The notes under the pieces are model-generated. The model was not told the DNA's origin, ran no database searches, and saw nothing but the letters and a program-made list of their open reading frames with translations. Positions 16,624 through 24,749 of a stretch of 36,665 bases of DNA are shown here, piece after piece (position 1 is the stretch's first letter; every line of letters begins with the position of its first letter). The DNA comes from Planctomycetota bacterium (GTDB taxonomy: Bacteria > Planctomycetota > Phycisphaerae > WQYP01): contig JAJYFE010000030.1 of assembly GCA_021785435.1 (NCBI GenBank), positions 1 through 36,665 on the forward strand, written 5' to 3'. The position numbers and the translations under genes are program-made.

Positions 16624-17666
16624 GCCCGGCGCGGCGGCGGCAGGCGGTGACCCAGGTGCAGGTGGCACTGGGGGTCAGCGAGCGTCGGGCGTGTCAGACC
16701 CTGGGCCAAACCCGGGCGGTGCCGCGGTATACCCCACCGGTGTGGGCCGAGGAAGTGCCGCTGGCGGGCCGGGTCATCGAGCTGGCGGCGGTCTACGGGT
16801 GTTATGGTACGCCGCAGATCACGGCGTTGTTACGAGGGGAAGGCTGGCTGGTGAACCACAAGCGGGTGGAGCGGATCGGGCGGCCGGTCGGCCTAAAAGT
16901 GCCGCAGAAACAGCCGAAACGTGGGCGTTTATGGCGGAATGACGGCAGTTGTGTACGGCTGCGTCCGGCGTATAAGGATCATGTGTGGGCGTATGACTTC
17001 GTGAGGGACCGGACGCATGATGGAGCCGGCTTTAAGATGCTGACGGTCGTGGATGAGTTTACGCGGGAATGCCTGGCCATCGACGTAGCGCGTAAGTTGA
17101 CCAGCGATGACGTACTGGAACGCTTGTCCTGGCTGATGACCACGCGTGGGGTGCCGGCGCCTATCCGCAGCAATAAGGGGCCGGAGTTTACGGCGCAGGG
17201 TGTACGGCGATGGTTGGCCGACGTCCAGGTCAGGACCCTGTTTATCGCATCGGGGAGTCCGTGGGAGAACGGGTACGTGGAAAGCTTTAAGGGGAAGCGG
17301 CGCAACGAGTTGCTGGATCGGGAGCTGTTTTGCAGTCGGCGGGAGGCTAAGGTGTTGATCGAGCGGTGGCGGCAGCATTACAACCAGATGCGGCCGCATT
17401 CGGCCTTGGTCTACCGGCCGCCGGCGCCGGAGACGCAGGCCGTGAGCTGGCCCTACGTTTCGCTCCGGGCCAGCCCACGGCTTTCCGACTTCGATGGGCT
17501 CTCACAGGAAGTGTATGATTTGTGGGGGAAGGTCAGAAGGGCGGGCGCGACTGGCGTGCCGTGGGAGCCGGTCCAGCTCCGGGCGTTTCATGCTGCCGCC
17601 GGATTCGCGGGGCGTGCACCCACTTTGGAGTCTCCAGTCAATGGATGGATAGTGGCAGCCGGCTAG
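16611..17666 (+). CDS. IS3-family OrfB transposase (DDE), second catalytic Asp lost
   Basis: rve-type integrase domain of an IS3 transposase, reached by -1 slippage from OrfA; GTG at 16647 is a possible independent start. An HTH_21-type region (YGCYGTPQITALLRGEGW) precedes the catalytic core. The first Asp is in WAYDFVRD and the Glu in ENGYVESFKGK. The second block, normally IRSDNGPEF, reads IRSNKGPEF: codons 17172-17177 are AAT AAG in place of an expected GAT AAC. Losing this Asp should abolish strand transfer. The sequence after about 17450 no longer resembles the family and runs beyond the likely IS end to a stop at 17664-17666. It is therefore probably an inactive, 3'-rearranged copy. Confidence 0.82.
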   Translation, partial: PKLLSPARRRQAVTQVQVALGVSERRACQTLGQTRAVPRYTPPVWAEEVPLAGRVIELAAVYGCYGTPQITALLRGEGWLVNHKRVERIGRPVGLKVPQKQPKRGRLWRNDGSCVRLRPAYKDHVWAYDFVRDRTHDGAGFKMLTVVDEFTRECLAIDVARKLTSDDVLERLSWLMTTRGVPAPIRSNKGPEFTAQGVRRWLADVQVRTLFIASGSPWENGYVESFKGKRRNELLDRELFCSRREAKVLIERWRQHYNQMRPHSALVYRPPAPETQAVSWPYVSLRASPRLSDFDGLSQEVYDLWGKVRRAGATGVPWEPVQLRAFHAAAGFAGRAPTLESPVNGWIVAAG

Positions 17667-17747
17667 CGGCAGACAGTCAAGTGACAGATAATCATGAATG
17701 CGGCCGGCACCCCTGAACCGGCGGTCGGCGAAAGAAGAGGAGCCCGC

Positions 17748-18515
17748 ATGTCGAAAATGACCACGAACCAGATCCGGGAGTTGGCGCGTAAGATCGTTGG
17801 CTCGCGATCTGGCGGGATACGCTACCCGGAACTCGTGCAAGACATAGCCGGCCAGTCACCCGAAACGCCGGTGAACACCATCCATGGGGCAATCTGGGAC
17901 CTGGCGACACGGTTCCCAACCGAGATCATCAAGCCAAGCCGTGGCCTGTTTCAGCCAGCATCGGCGCCGACCACGGCGCCTACCCCGATCACGATTGTTG
18001 ACCAACAAGAAGTAGAGGCGGGGGGTGCCGAGATTGACTTCTACGGCCCCTTCGCGGAATGGCTGAAGAACGACCTGGACGAAGTGACAGTGGTGTCTTC
18101 CCTTGGCGGGGCGGGGCTCAAGACGAAGTGGGGCACACCAGACGTGGTTGGCGTCTACAAGCCCACCGCATCCAACTTGATCAAGTTTCCACTGGAGATC
18201 GTCTCCGCGGAGATCAAGATCAGCCCCCAAGCCCCGGTGGTTGCCTTCGGCCAAGCTGTTGCCTACCGCCTATTTTCGACCAAGTCCTACGTCGTCATGC
18301 CGAGTTCGCTTTCCGAGGAGGATGCGAGCCGCCTCGAGTCGCTCTGCATGCTCTTTGGCATCGGAATGGTCATCTTCAATCCGGACCGCGAGAAGCCCGA
18401 GTTCACGATCCGCGTTCGCGCGCAGCGGTACATCCCCGATATGTTCTACGTGAACGAGTTCGCAGAGCGGCTGCGTCAGCACAACAGTGAGGTTTTCGAG
18501 CGCCTCTTTGCGTAA
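17748..18515 (+). CDS. Putative winged-helix / PD-(D/E)XK restriction endonuclease
   Basis: A 255-residue protein. Residues 1-70 resemble the HARE-HTH/winged-helix module found before many restriction enzymes (ELARKIVGSRSGGIRYPELV, later IWDLATRFP). A Pro/Thr-rich linker follows at 70-82. The C-terminal part has a full nuclease signature: E104 in a helix, PD at 131-132, AEIK at 154-157 (E155, K157) and GQA near 169. The ATG at 17748 follows GAGGAG (17737-17742); the frame is also open to an ATG at 17694, which has no such site. It is 5 bp from a second nuclease-fold gene on the same strand, so the two are probably one operon. No methyltransferase partner is adjacent, which suggests a modification-dependent or effector nuclease rather than classical restriction. 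Confidence 0.72.
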   Translation: MSKMTTNQIRELARKIVGSRSGGIRYPELVQDIAGQSPETPVNTIHGAIWDLATRFPTEIIKPSRGLFQPASAPTTAPTPITIVDQQEVEAGGAEIDFYGPFAEWLKNDLDEVTVVSSLGGAGLKTKWGTPDVVGVYKPTASNLIKFPLEIVSAEIKISPQAPVVAFGQAVAYRLFSTKSYVVMPSSLSEEDASRLESLCMLFGIGMVIFNPDREKPEFTIRVRAQRYIPDMFYVNEFAERLRQHNSEVFERLFA

Positions 18516-18520
18516 GCGAG

Positions 18521-19207
18521 GTGCGTTTACGAGGAACGGGTTCATTCTTGGACGACGGCCGCACAGATATTCTCGGAGACCTGTCGCGGGTTCGCTGGCA
18601 AGTTGCGCTGCGGACATTCGGTAACGACCACGCCACTCTGATCGGGATGTTGGTCGACTGGTGGATTACGCGCGACCCTTCAAACAACTGGGTGCTTGAG
18701 GGCGGTCCATCCTTCCAGCTCCCCGGAACTGGGATGACGGGCGGCGGTCAATGCGATGCGGTCTTTTGCCGAGGAGAGCAGGCCGTGGGCATCCTGGAAG
18801 TGGAGGGAACCCGCCACAAGTACACCATTCAAAAGGTCGGCAGGTATTTCCAGTCTCCCGATCCCACGCTTAAGGACCTTCGGTTTGCCGTGGTCGTTCT
18901 GTACCGCTGTGAGCCCCGGGGAGGTCGAGTCAAAGCATTTCCATGCGCGGCATCGCCGGCATCCATCGCGGCTGCCTGCGATGAGTCGGTGTCCTGCCCG
19001 CTCCACGACCTATACCTCGTCGCGGTTGAGAAGGAATGGGTCCCGGGGCTTACTGGTATCCGCGCCCGCAACCCGTATTATTCGGGGCAGGTGCACAAAA
19101 TCCGCGGCTCATGGTTTCGCGGAGGCAAATCGATAGCGGAGATCGACCTGCTGCGCACAGGCGGCGTTGACGCGGCACGTAGGCTCGGCCGCACCACAAG
19201 GGCATAA
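18521..19207 (+). CDS. Hypothetical protein with a nuclease-like fold
   Basis: A 228-residue product, family not recognised. A strand-turn-strand block GGGQCDAVFC...VGILEVEGTRHK places D79 and E93-V-E95 where a PD-(D/E)XK enzyme has D and ExK, but the Lys is replaced by Glu. A helix (YTIQKVGRYF) and a hydrophobic strand (FAVVVLY) follow, as in that fold. It may be a divergent nuclease or an inactive partner of the upstream one, 5 bp away. GTG at 18521 has a weak ribosome site; TTG at 18548, after GAGGAA, is an alternative. It is the last gene of the island before the tRNA. Confidence 0.6.
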   Translation: MRLRGTGSFLDDGRTDILGDLSRVRWQVALRTFGNDHATLIGMLVDWWITRDPSNNWVLEGGPSFQLPGTGMTGGGQCDAVFCRGEQAVGILEVEGTRHKYTIQKVGRYFQSPDPTLKDLRFAVVVLYRCEPRGGRVKAFPCAASPASIAAACDESVSCPLHDLYLVAVEKEWVPGLTGIRARNPYYSGQVHKIRGSWFRGGKSIAEIDLLRTGGVDAARRLGRTTRA

Positions 19208-19624
19208 CCGCTTGGAAAATGTTCGTGGTTAGCCGCGCCTCAACAAAGACAACGACCTTATGACCCATGCCTACGGGCCGCTGCCGGGGCAATAGAGTAT
19301 TCGCCAAAATGCCCCCGCCGGGCGGCCGTGAGAGATGCTCCGGTTATACCGCACACGGCCATTGATGATACATTCCATGGGCCAAGCCGGCGCGCATCTG
19401 GCCCAGGAAGGCGGCGGGACGCCGCTTCTACTTTGACGAACGGTACGTCTCAATAGGAGCCGGGTGTAGTATATGTCCCCCGGCGAAGCGGACACCACCG
19501 CCCCCATCGACCGGGATCGTAAACCCTTGGCGGAACTGGCGTGGGAAGCGAAAACGCCGTCGAAGGATCTCGGCGGCGTTCGCTGAAAGCCAGAGGCCGG
19601 TCACTTTTGTAACCGGCCCTGAAA
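19208..19624. other. Intergenic gap between the defence island and tRNA-fMet
   Basis: No convincing coding sequence. It holds an imperfect hairpin (GGCCGTG at 19324 pairing with CACGGCC at 19354) and a stronger one next to the tRNA. If an element inserted at the tRNA, its end should lie here, but no repeat of the tRNA 3' end is seen in the window. Confidence 0.5.
19595..19618 (-). terminator. Hairpin downstream of tRNA-fMet
   Basis: GGCCGGTTAC, loop AAAA, then GTGACCGGCC on the minus strand: a 10-bp stem with one mismatch, 6 bases past the tRNA 3' end. No T tract follows, so it could be a terminator or a processing signal. Confidence 0.4.
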
Positions 19625-19698
<74 letters not shown>

Positions 19699-20002
19699 AT
19701 CAAACTACCTATAGTTTGCCACATCGCCGACGCCCTGTCAACTCGCCTTTTCCAGCTAAAGGGATATGGATATTCCAGATGATTTGAACCTGGCAATCCC
19801 GGCAACTTGGGCCAAGTTCGCGCTCTGCGCGTAACTCGTAACCCAGATCAGCATCGCGCCATCGACCGGACAACAAATGGACCCCGTTGTTGCATGGGGT
19901 CACCGTCCATGCTAGGATACCGCCCTTGGTTGGAAGGCTGGCCCGACGTTTCGGATCGGCCAGGTAAGTTTTGTTCTTTTTTATTTAACGCAAGGGGATG
20001 CT
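19699..20002. other. Leader region upstream of the SapC-family gene
   Basis: No gene seen in these 304 bases. They contain a plausible promoter (19890-19918) and the AT-rich run before the ribosome site of the next gene. The first part would also hold the promoter of the divergent tRNA, which I could not identify. Confidence 0.5.
19890..19918 (+). promoter_or_regulatory. Candidate sigma70 promoter for the SapC-family gene
   Basis: TTGCAT (19890-19895), 17-bp spacer, TAGGAT (19913-19918). This predicts a 5' leader of about 78 nt. Confidence 0.4.
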
Positions 20003-20782
20003 ATGACGAACGGCGCCAACAAGACGGTATTGTTTTACGAAAAACCAGTAGCCTTGGATCGCACCGCCCATCGGAACTCCAAGATCAAGCTGCAGGGCGC
20101 GAATTTCACGTTCGCGCGCGACACCAATTCGGTTCCCGTGGTGGCCATGGAGTTTTCCCGCGTAGCCACGGAGTATCCCATCGTGTTTGCCGGCCCCAGC
20201 CTGGACCGTTTAATGCCGGTGGTGGTGCTGGGGCTGCGTAATAATGAAAATGTGTTTGTGGACGCCGAGGGTAAGTGGACGGGGGCATACATACCCGCTT
20301 TCATTCGTCGCTATCCGTTTGTACTGGCGGAGCGTCCCAACAGCCAGGACTTCGCGGTGTGTATCGACGCGGTGTTTCCCGGCTGGGAAGCGCCGGATGG
20401 GGAGGCGCTATTTGATGACGAAGGCAAAGAATCACCGCTGCTAAGAAATGTGCTATCTTTTCTGGGCCAATATCAGGGCAATGTCCGTCTGACGCAGACG
20501 CTGATCGGAAAGCTGAACGAACTGAATCTGCTGGTGCCGAAAGAAGTTCGGTCCCAGGCCGCCATCCGGGAACCGGCGGGAGGGTCGCCCCGGCCTGCGG
20601 CGGGGGGCCAGACGCTGGCGCTGCGCGGCTTTTACGCGGTGGAAGAATCCCGGCTGAACACGCTTTCCGACGCTAAAATCGCCGAGCTTTATCGCGGCGG
20701 CTTCCTGGCCCTTATTTACATGCATCTGGTGTCGCTGGGCAATATGCTCAAACTCGACCGGCGGGTGCGCCAGCCGGCGTAA
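20003..20782 (+). CDS. SapC family protein
   Basis: A 259-residue protein matching the SapC family, named after a Campylobacter S-layer locus but with no settled function. Typical features are the early block NFTFARDTNSVPVVAMEFSR, a YPIVFAGP strand, LGLRNNENVFVD, and the IPAFIRRYPFVLAE segment. The C-terminus (LYRGGFLALIYMHLVSLGNM) is also family-like. There is no signal peptide or long membrane segment, so it is probably cytoplasmic. A Gly/Pro/Ala-rich linker lies at about 190-205. AAGGGGA (19992-19998) precedes the ATG. It stands alone, convergent with the sulfatase. Confidence 0.85.
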   Translation: MTNGANKTVLFYEKPVALDRTAHRNSKIKLQGANFTFARDTNSVPVVAMEFSRVATEYPIVFAGPSLDRLMPVVVLGLRNNENVFVDAEGKWTGAYIPAFIRRYPFVLAERPNSQDFAVCIDAVFPGWEAPDGEALFDDEGKESPLLRNVLSFLGQYQGNVRLTQTLIGKLNELNLLVPKEVRSQAAIREPAGGSPRPAAGGQTLALRGFYAVEESRLNTLSDAKIAELYRGGFLALIYMHLVSLGNMLKLDRRVRQPA

Positions 20783-21001
20783 CGTCGCACTGGACGGCGC
20801 GGCCCGGCATGGTTTCCCGCGGTCTCACTTTCGCGCTGCAGGGGGCACACCCTCCACGCGGAGGCGAGCCTGCTTCTGAACGGCAGCGAAATCCGAACCT
20901 TCCACCCCAGCGCGGCCTGCGGCTGCGCGATGATGTTGAGCAGCGCGTTTTTAGCGCTGGCGGCGCCGCAGGGTAACCTTCCCGGCAACGCAGATCCACG
21001 T

Positions 21002-22504
21002 TTAACGGGCTGGCCATACGTCTTTCGGATGGGCCGGAAAGCCGTGGATGCCCCGCGACAAGTCGAACTGGTAGATGCGCTCGCGTTTCCGTTGGTGGAA
21101 GGGAAACGCACGCAAGTCTGAACCCTTCAGGGCGGGGCGGCCGCTGGTCGATGCCGACAATTCCGCCACCGCGGCGCAGCGCAGATCGCGGACAATGGTC
21201 GGGTGGCGTTGGCACGCCTGGTGCAGCTCATTCGGATCGTGGGCCAGGTTGAAAAGCTGTTCGCGTCCGCCATTGGCCAGGAAGATGTATTTCCAATCAC
21301 CTTGGCGAACCATGATCTTAAAAAGCGGCGTACCCGGTTCGCCGTAGTAACTGAACAGGCGGGTGCGGGGTTGGGCCTGGCCGGCCAGCACGCCCAGCAG
21401 GTCGCAGCCGTCGCGCAGTTCGGGCGCCCCGGCCACGGTGGTAGCCAGGCCAAACAGATCGATCAGCGAAACGAGTTCCGGGCGTCGGATATTGGCGGCG
21501 ATACGTTTTGGCCAGCTCAGCAGGAACGGCACGTGTACCGACGCCTCGAAAAAGCTTTCCTTCTGCCAGGCATGATGGTCGCCGAGATGATCTCCATGAT
21601 CGGAGAAGAAGCCGATCAAGGTGTCGTCGGCATCGGCGCGTTTTTCCACGGCGTCGAGAATGCGGCCCAGGCACCAGTCGATGTAAGACAATTCACCATA
21701 ATAGCGGGCCTTCAGAATGCGGGCGTGGGCGTCGTTGATATCGTCGGCCCAGATGGCATGGTTCATCCAGGGGATGTAGTCATCCTGATGATCGATCGCC
21801 AAATCCCCCCGCCTCGGATTGGGCATACGATCGGGATCGTACATCCGATTGAAAGGGATCGGCGGAGCAAAGGGCGGATGCGGGCCGATGAAGGATACAA
21901 AGCCGAACCACGGTCGGGGGTCTTTTTTACGGATCTGTTCGACGGCCCGGTCTGCCGCCCAAGCTTCCACCGTCAGGGCGGCGGGCATGGGGCTCAGCTG
22001 AGGCATGTAGTACATTTCCGTGCGTTCCCCCATCAGCATTTCAAGCCAGGCATACTCCGGGTGCTGTTTTTGAAGGAAGGCAGCGTAAGAGTCCCGCCTG
22101 CGATTGGCCGGGGTGTCGTAAAGTTCCTCGCTGTGCAGGTGCACCTCAAAGCCCAGGTCCTCGTAGCAGGGCTGCGTGTGAAATTTTCCGATACCGAAGG
22201 TGCGATAGCCCAGCCGCGTCATCGTGGCGGCCAAGTATCGGCCGGTACGCCCCGCTATGGTATCGGCCTGGCCAGGGGCGGGCGCCGAAAGCGCGTTGGT
22301 GAAGCAACGGGTGGTCAAAGGTGTGCAGCCCGTGCGAATACAGTAGCGTGCCGCCATGCATACGGGGCAGGGGGAATACGCATTGGTAAAGCTGGCGCCG
22401 CGCCGCACCAGGCGGTCCAGATGGGGGGTATAAATGTGCGGGTTGCCCAGGGCCGCGATCGTATCGAACCGTTGCTGATCGGTCATAATGAATAGAATAT
22501 TCAT
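21002..22504 (-). CDS. Type I sulfatase
   Basis: A 500-residue arylsulfatase-type hydrolase that removes sulfate esters, probably from sulfated glycans. The start MNILFIMTDQQRFD is characteristic and places the ATG at 22504; the frame extends further upstream but those residues are not sulfatase-like. The formylglycine site reads PVCMAARYCIRTG (C49-M-A-A-R53), that is C-x-A-x-R in place of the usual C-x-P-x-R. Other ligands are present: GKFH, PHPPF and FFSDHGDHLGDH. No signal peptide is evident, so the enzyme may be cytoplasmic or exported in another way. Planctomycetes typically encode many sulfatases. A promoter with a 17-bp spacer lies at 22579-22607. It is divergent from sppA. Confidence 0.92.
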   Translation of the reverse strand: MNILFIMTDQQRFDTIAALGNPHIYTPHLDRLVRRGASFTNAYSPCPVCMAARYCIRTGCTPLTTRCFTNALSAPAPGQADTIAGRTGRYLAATMTRLGYRTFGIGKFHTQPCYEDLGFEVHLHSEELYDTPANRRRDSYAAFLQKQHPEYAWLEMLMGERTEMYYMPQLSPMPAALTVEAWAADRAVEQIRKKDPRPWFGFVSFIGPHPPFAPPIPFNRMYDPDRMPNPRRGDLAIDHQDDYIPWMNHAIWADDINDAHARILKARYYGELSYIDWCLGRILDAVEKRADADDTLIGFFSDHGDHLGDHHAWQKESFFEASVHVPFLLSWPKRIAANIRRPELVSLIDLFGLATTVAGAPELRDGCDLLGVLAGQAQPRTRLFSYYGEPGTPLFKIMVRQGDWKYIFLANGGREQLFNLAHDPNELHQACQRHPTIVRDLRCAAVAELSASTSGRPALKGSDLRAFPFHQRKRERIYQFDLSRGIHGFPAHPKDVWPAR

Positions 22505-22907
22505 GGCGTTACATTCCCCAACACTCTCGGCTGGCGGATCATTCGGCGATTCGGTCGCAAGGATCGGATCCCGTGCGTAATCTAAGCACGGCATGGCGGT
22601 ATCGCAACCGGAAGTACCACAGTAGTCTACGCGGATTCCAGCGACGAAGCGAGCCGACCGCCCGCGCCAGGAACGCGCCTGGTCGCTCCGTACGAACGGG
22701 GCCGACCTCGCGGAGCGCGCCGCAAGACCTGCCGTGCGTCCGGCTACATGCGCCCGGCGCCGCGTGATCTCCGGCGCCGGGGTTGGTAGAATAATAGCGT
22801 GGATATCGGCGTGGAATGCGGTGGGACTGCGTTGGCATCCGGAGGCGGCCGTCCAGACGGCCCTTGAATCGGGTAGATGCCCGCTCCCTATAAGGAGAAA
22901 AGCGGCC
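22505..22907. other. Divergent promoter region between the sulfatase and sppA
   Basis: 403 bases without a supported gene. On the minus side there is a well-spaced promoter for the sulfatase. On the plus side TAGAAT (22787-22792) is a possible -10 for sppA without a good -35. The middle is very GC-rich. Confidence 0.5.
22579..22607 (-). promoter_or_regulatory. Candidate sigma70 promoter for the sulfatase
   Basis: On the minus strand TTGCGA (22607-22602), 17-bp spacer, TAGATT (22584-22579). This predicts a leader of about 68 nt. Confidence 0.4.
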
Positions 22908-24749
22908 ATGAGAGACTGGCGTATATGGACTGGAACGGCGGCGGTGCTCAGCGTGGGGATGGCGCTACCAGGCTGGGCGGCTTTCCCGCGCGTCCAAGCG
23001 GCGCCGGTACACCCCGTAGCCGGGGTTCGTGCCAGAGGGATCGGCCTGCCGGCGCACCGCGTGGCGCAGATTACGTTGAAAGGAACACTGCTGGAATATC
23101 CGCGCGGTTTCAATTTTTCGCTTTTCCATTTCGGGCCAAGCCATCGGCCGGCGCTGACGAGTTTGATCCATACCTTGGGGAAAGCGGCGCAGGATCGGGG
23201 CATCGCCGGGGTGTATCTGAATCTGCAATCGTTTGATCTTTCGCTGACCCAGGCCCAGGAACTGGGCCGCCGGCTGGATCGCCTTCGGCGCGCGGGCAAA
23301 CAGGTTGCGGTTTTTTCGGAGGATTATGACACCAACACCTACCTGCTGGCGTGCCACGCCAATACGATCCTTATGGCCCGCCACGGTACGCTGTTTCTGC
23401 CAGGGGTCGAGTTGCAACTTATGTTTTTCAAAGGTTTGCTGGACAAATTACATTTGCAGGCCGACATGGTGCAGATTGGCAAGTTCAAGGGAGCGGAGGA
23501 ACCATTCACCCGCACCTCGGCCAGCAAGGCGTTCGCCGGACAGGTGCGCCAACTGGTCGGGGCGTGGTATCAACAGATTTCAGCGACCATCGCCGCACAC
23601 CGCCACTTAACGCAGGCGCAGGTGGCCGCGGCGATCAACCAAGGGTGGATGCCAGGCACTGCGGCGAAAAAACGCGGCCTGGTGGACGTGCTCACAACGG
23701 GACGACAGACCGTCACGCCCTGGCTAGAAAAACACTTTGCCGGCGGGTGCGTGGTGGTCCATAATCTGGTTACGCCCACCCGGGCGACCGTGAATCTGAA
23801 CAGCCCGTTCGCTTTGTTTCAACTGCTCAACTCGGGACCGGCCCGGCCGGGCGGCTTGTGGCCGGCCATCGCCGTGATCTGCGCCACGGGGGTTATTGCG
23901 GACGATTTCCCGGGCGCCGCGGAGGCGGACGGGATCATCACGCCGGCCCGGATCGGTCGCGAAGTTGCGGCGGCGGTGAAAAATCCGCGCGTCAAGGCCA
24001 TCGTCTTGCGGGTGAATTCGCCGGGAGGATCCGCCGAAGCCAGTGAGGAGATCTGGCAGATTCTCCGCGCGGCGGGTCGGAAGAAACCGCTGACAGTATC
24101 GCTGGGTTCCGAGGCGGCCAGCGGCGGCTATTACATTGCCACCGCGGGGTCACAAATCACGGCAGATCCGGGCACCATCACAGGCTCCATCGGCGTGGTG
24201 GGCGGCAAGCTGGTCCTGGGCGGGCTGTTTAAAGAGATAGGTCTGCATGTGGAAACCTTCTCGCAAGGTCAAAATGCCGGCCTTTTCGATGGAATCACCG
24301 CGTTCACGCCGCCGCAGCGGGTCTTCGTGCGGCATCTGATGCGCCGCACCTACCGTCTGTTTACGCGCCGGGTGATGGAAAGCCGCGGTAAAAAAATCGC
24401 CAACATCCAAGCTGTGGCGCGGGGACGACTGTTCGCCGGTACGGCGGCGGTAAAGGCCGGCCTGGTAGACCGAATCGGCTCCCTGGCCGCCGTGATCCGG
24501 CGTGCGGCCCGGACGGCGCATATCGTTGGTCCGTACCAGGTGTTAATATTTCCGCGAGCCAAAACCCTGGCCGAGATGATCCGTGAAAAGTTCGGCATCA
24601 AGGCGGAACTTCCGCTACAGCTTGGCCCGCTTTGGAGCGGTTTGTCGCCCGCGGCCCGCCGTGGGGCCTTGGAGGGTCTGCAAATGCTGCGCGTGCTGCA
24701 GCGGGATGAGGTCATTTTGGCCGCGCCCGTCGGTTGGATGAAGCCATGA
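22908..24749 (+). CDS. sppA: Signal peptide peptidase SppA, 67-kDa type
   Basis: Membrane-anchored serine protease that degrades cleaved signal peptides. At 613 residues it has the double-domain architecture of E. coli SppA. An N-terminal hydrophobic segment (WTGTAAVLSVGMALPGWAAF) acts as signal or anchor. The catalytic Lys is K194 in the FKGAEEPFTR block of the N-terminal domain. The nucleophile Ser is S405 in SEAASGGYY of the C-terminal domain, preceded by the oxyanion-region block NSPGGSA. The ATG at 22908 is chosen for AAGGAG (22892-22897) and the signal-like start. Its stop overlaps the next start as ATGA. Confidence 0.92.
   Translation: MRDWRIWTGTAAVLSVGMALPGWAAFPRVQAAPVHPVAGVRARGIGLPAHRVAQITLKGTLLEYPRGFNFSLFHFGPSHRPALTSLIHTLGKAAQDRGIAGVYLNLQSFDLSLTQAQELGRRLDRLRRAGKQVAVFSEDYDTNTYLLACHANTILMARHGTLFLPGVELQLMFFKGLLDKLHLQADMVQIGKFKGAEEPFTRTSASKAFAGQVRQLVGAWYQQISATIAAHRHLTQAQVAAAINQGWMPGTAAKKRGLVDVLTTGRQTVTPWLEKHFAGGCVVVHNLVTPTRATVNLNSPFALFQLLNSGPARPGGLWPAIAVICATGVIADDFPGAAEADGIITPARIGREVAAAVKNPRVKAIVLRVNSPGGSAEASEEIWQILRAAGRKKPLTVSLGSEAASGGYYIATAGSQITADPGTITGSIGVVGGKLVLGGLFKEIGLHVETFSQGQNAGLFDGITAFTPPQRVFVRHLMRRTYRLFTRRVMESRGKKIANIQAVARGRLFAGTAAVKAGLVDRIGSLAAVIRRAARTAHIVGPYQVLIFPRAKTLAEMIREKFGIKAELPLQLGPLWSGLSPAARRGALEGLQMLRVLQRDEVILAAPVGWMKP

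Larger units (their letters stand above)
16276..17640 (+). mobile_element. IS3-family insertion sequence, degenerate
   Basis: OrfA and OrfB are arranged in the IS3-family way, with OrfB in the -1 frame. The left end is well placed: TGACC at 16276 abuts the interrupted trbB frame. The right end is uncertain. GTCA at 17640 could pair with the left TGAC, but the inverted-repeat match is poor, no target duplication is seen, and the transposase frame runs past it to 17666. A deletion that began inside the element and removed the trbB 5' end would explain this. Three defects point to decay: ATA where the OrfA start is expected, loss of the second catalytic Asp, and the missing right boundary. Confidence 0.8.

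Noticed and set aside
16272..17644. Target-site duplication around the IS
   Set aside because: Flanks (CCGC and ATGG) do not match.
20941..20959. CAGCGC/GCGCTG hairpin as a bidirectional terminator
   Set aside because: Only 6 bp of stem and no T tract; too weak to list.
21203..22495. 430-residue plus-strand frame opposite the sulfatase
   Set aside because: GC-rich antisense frame; all sulfatase motifs are on the other strand.
22505..23299. N-terminal extension of the sulfatase frame
   Set aside because: It overlaps sppA in antisense and lies before the characteristic MNILFIMTDQQ start.
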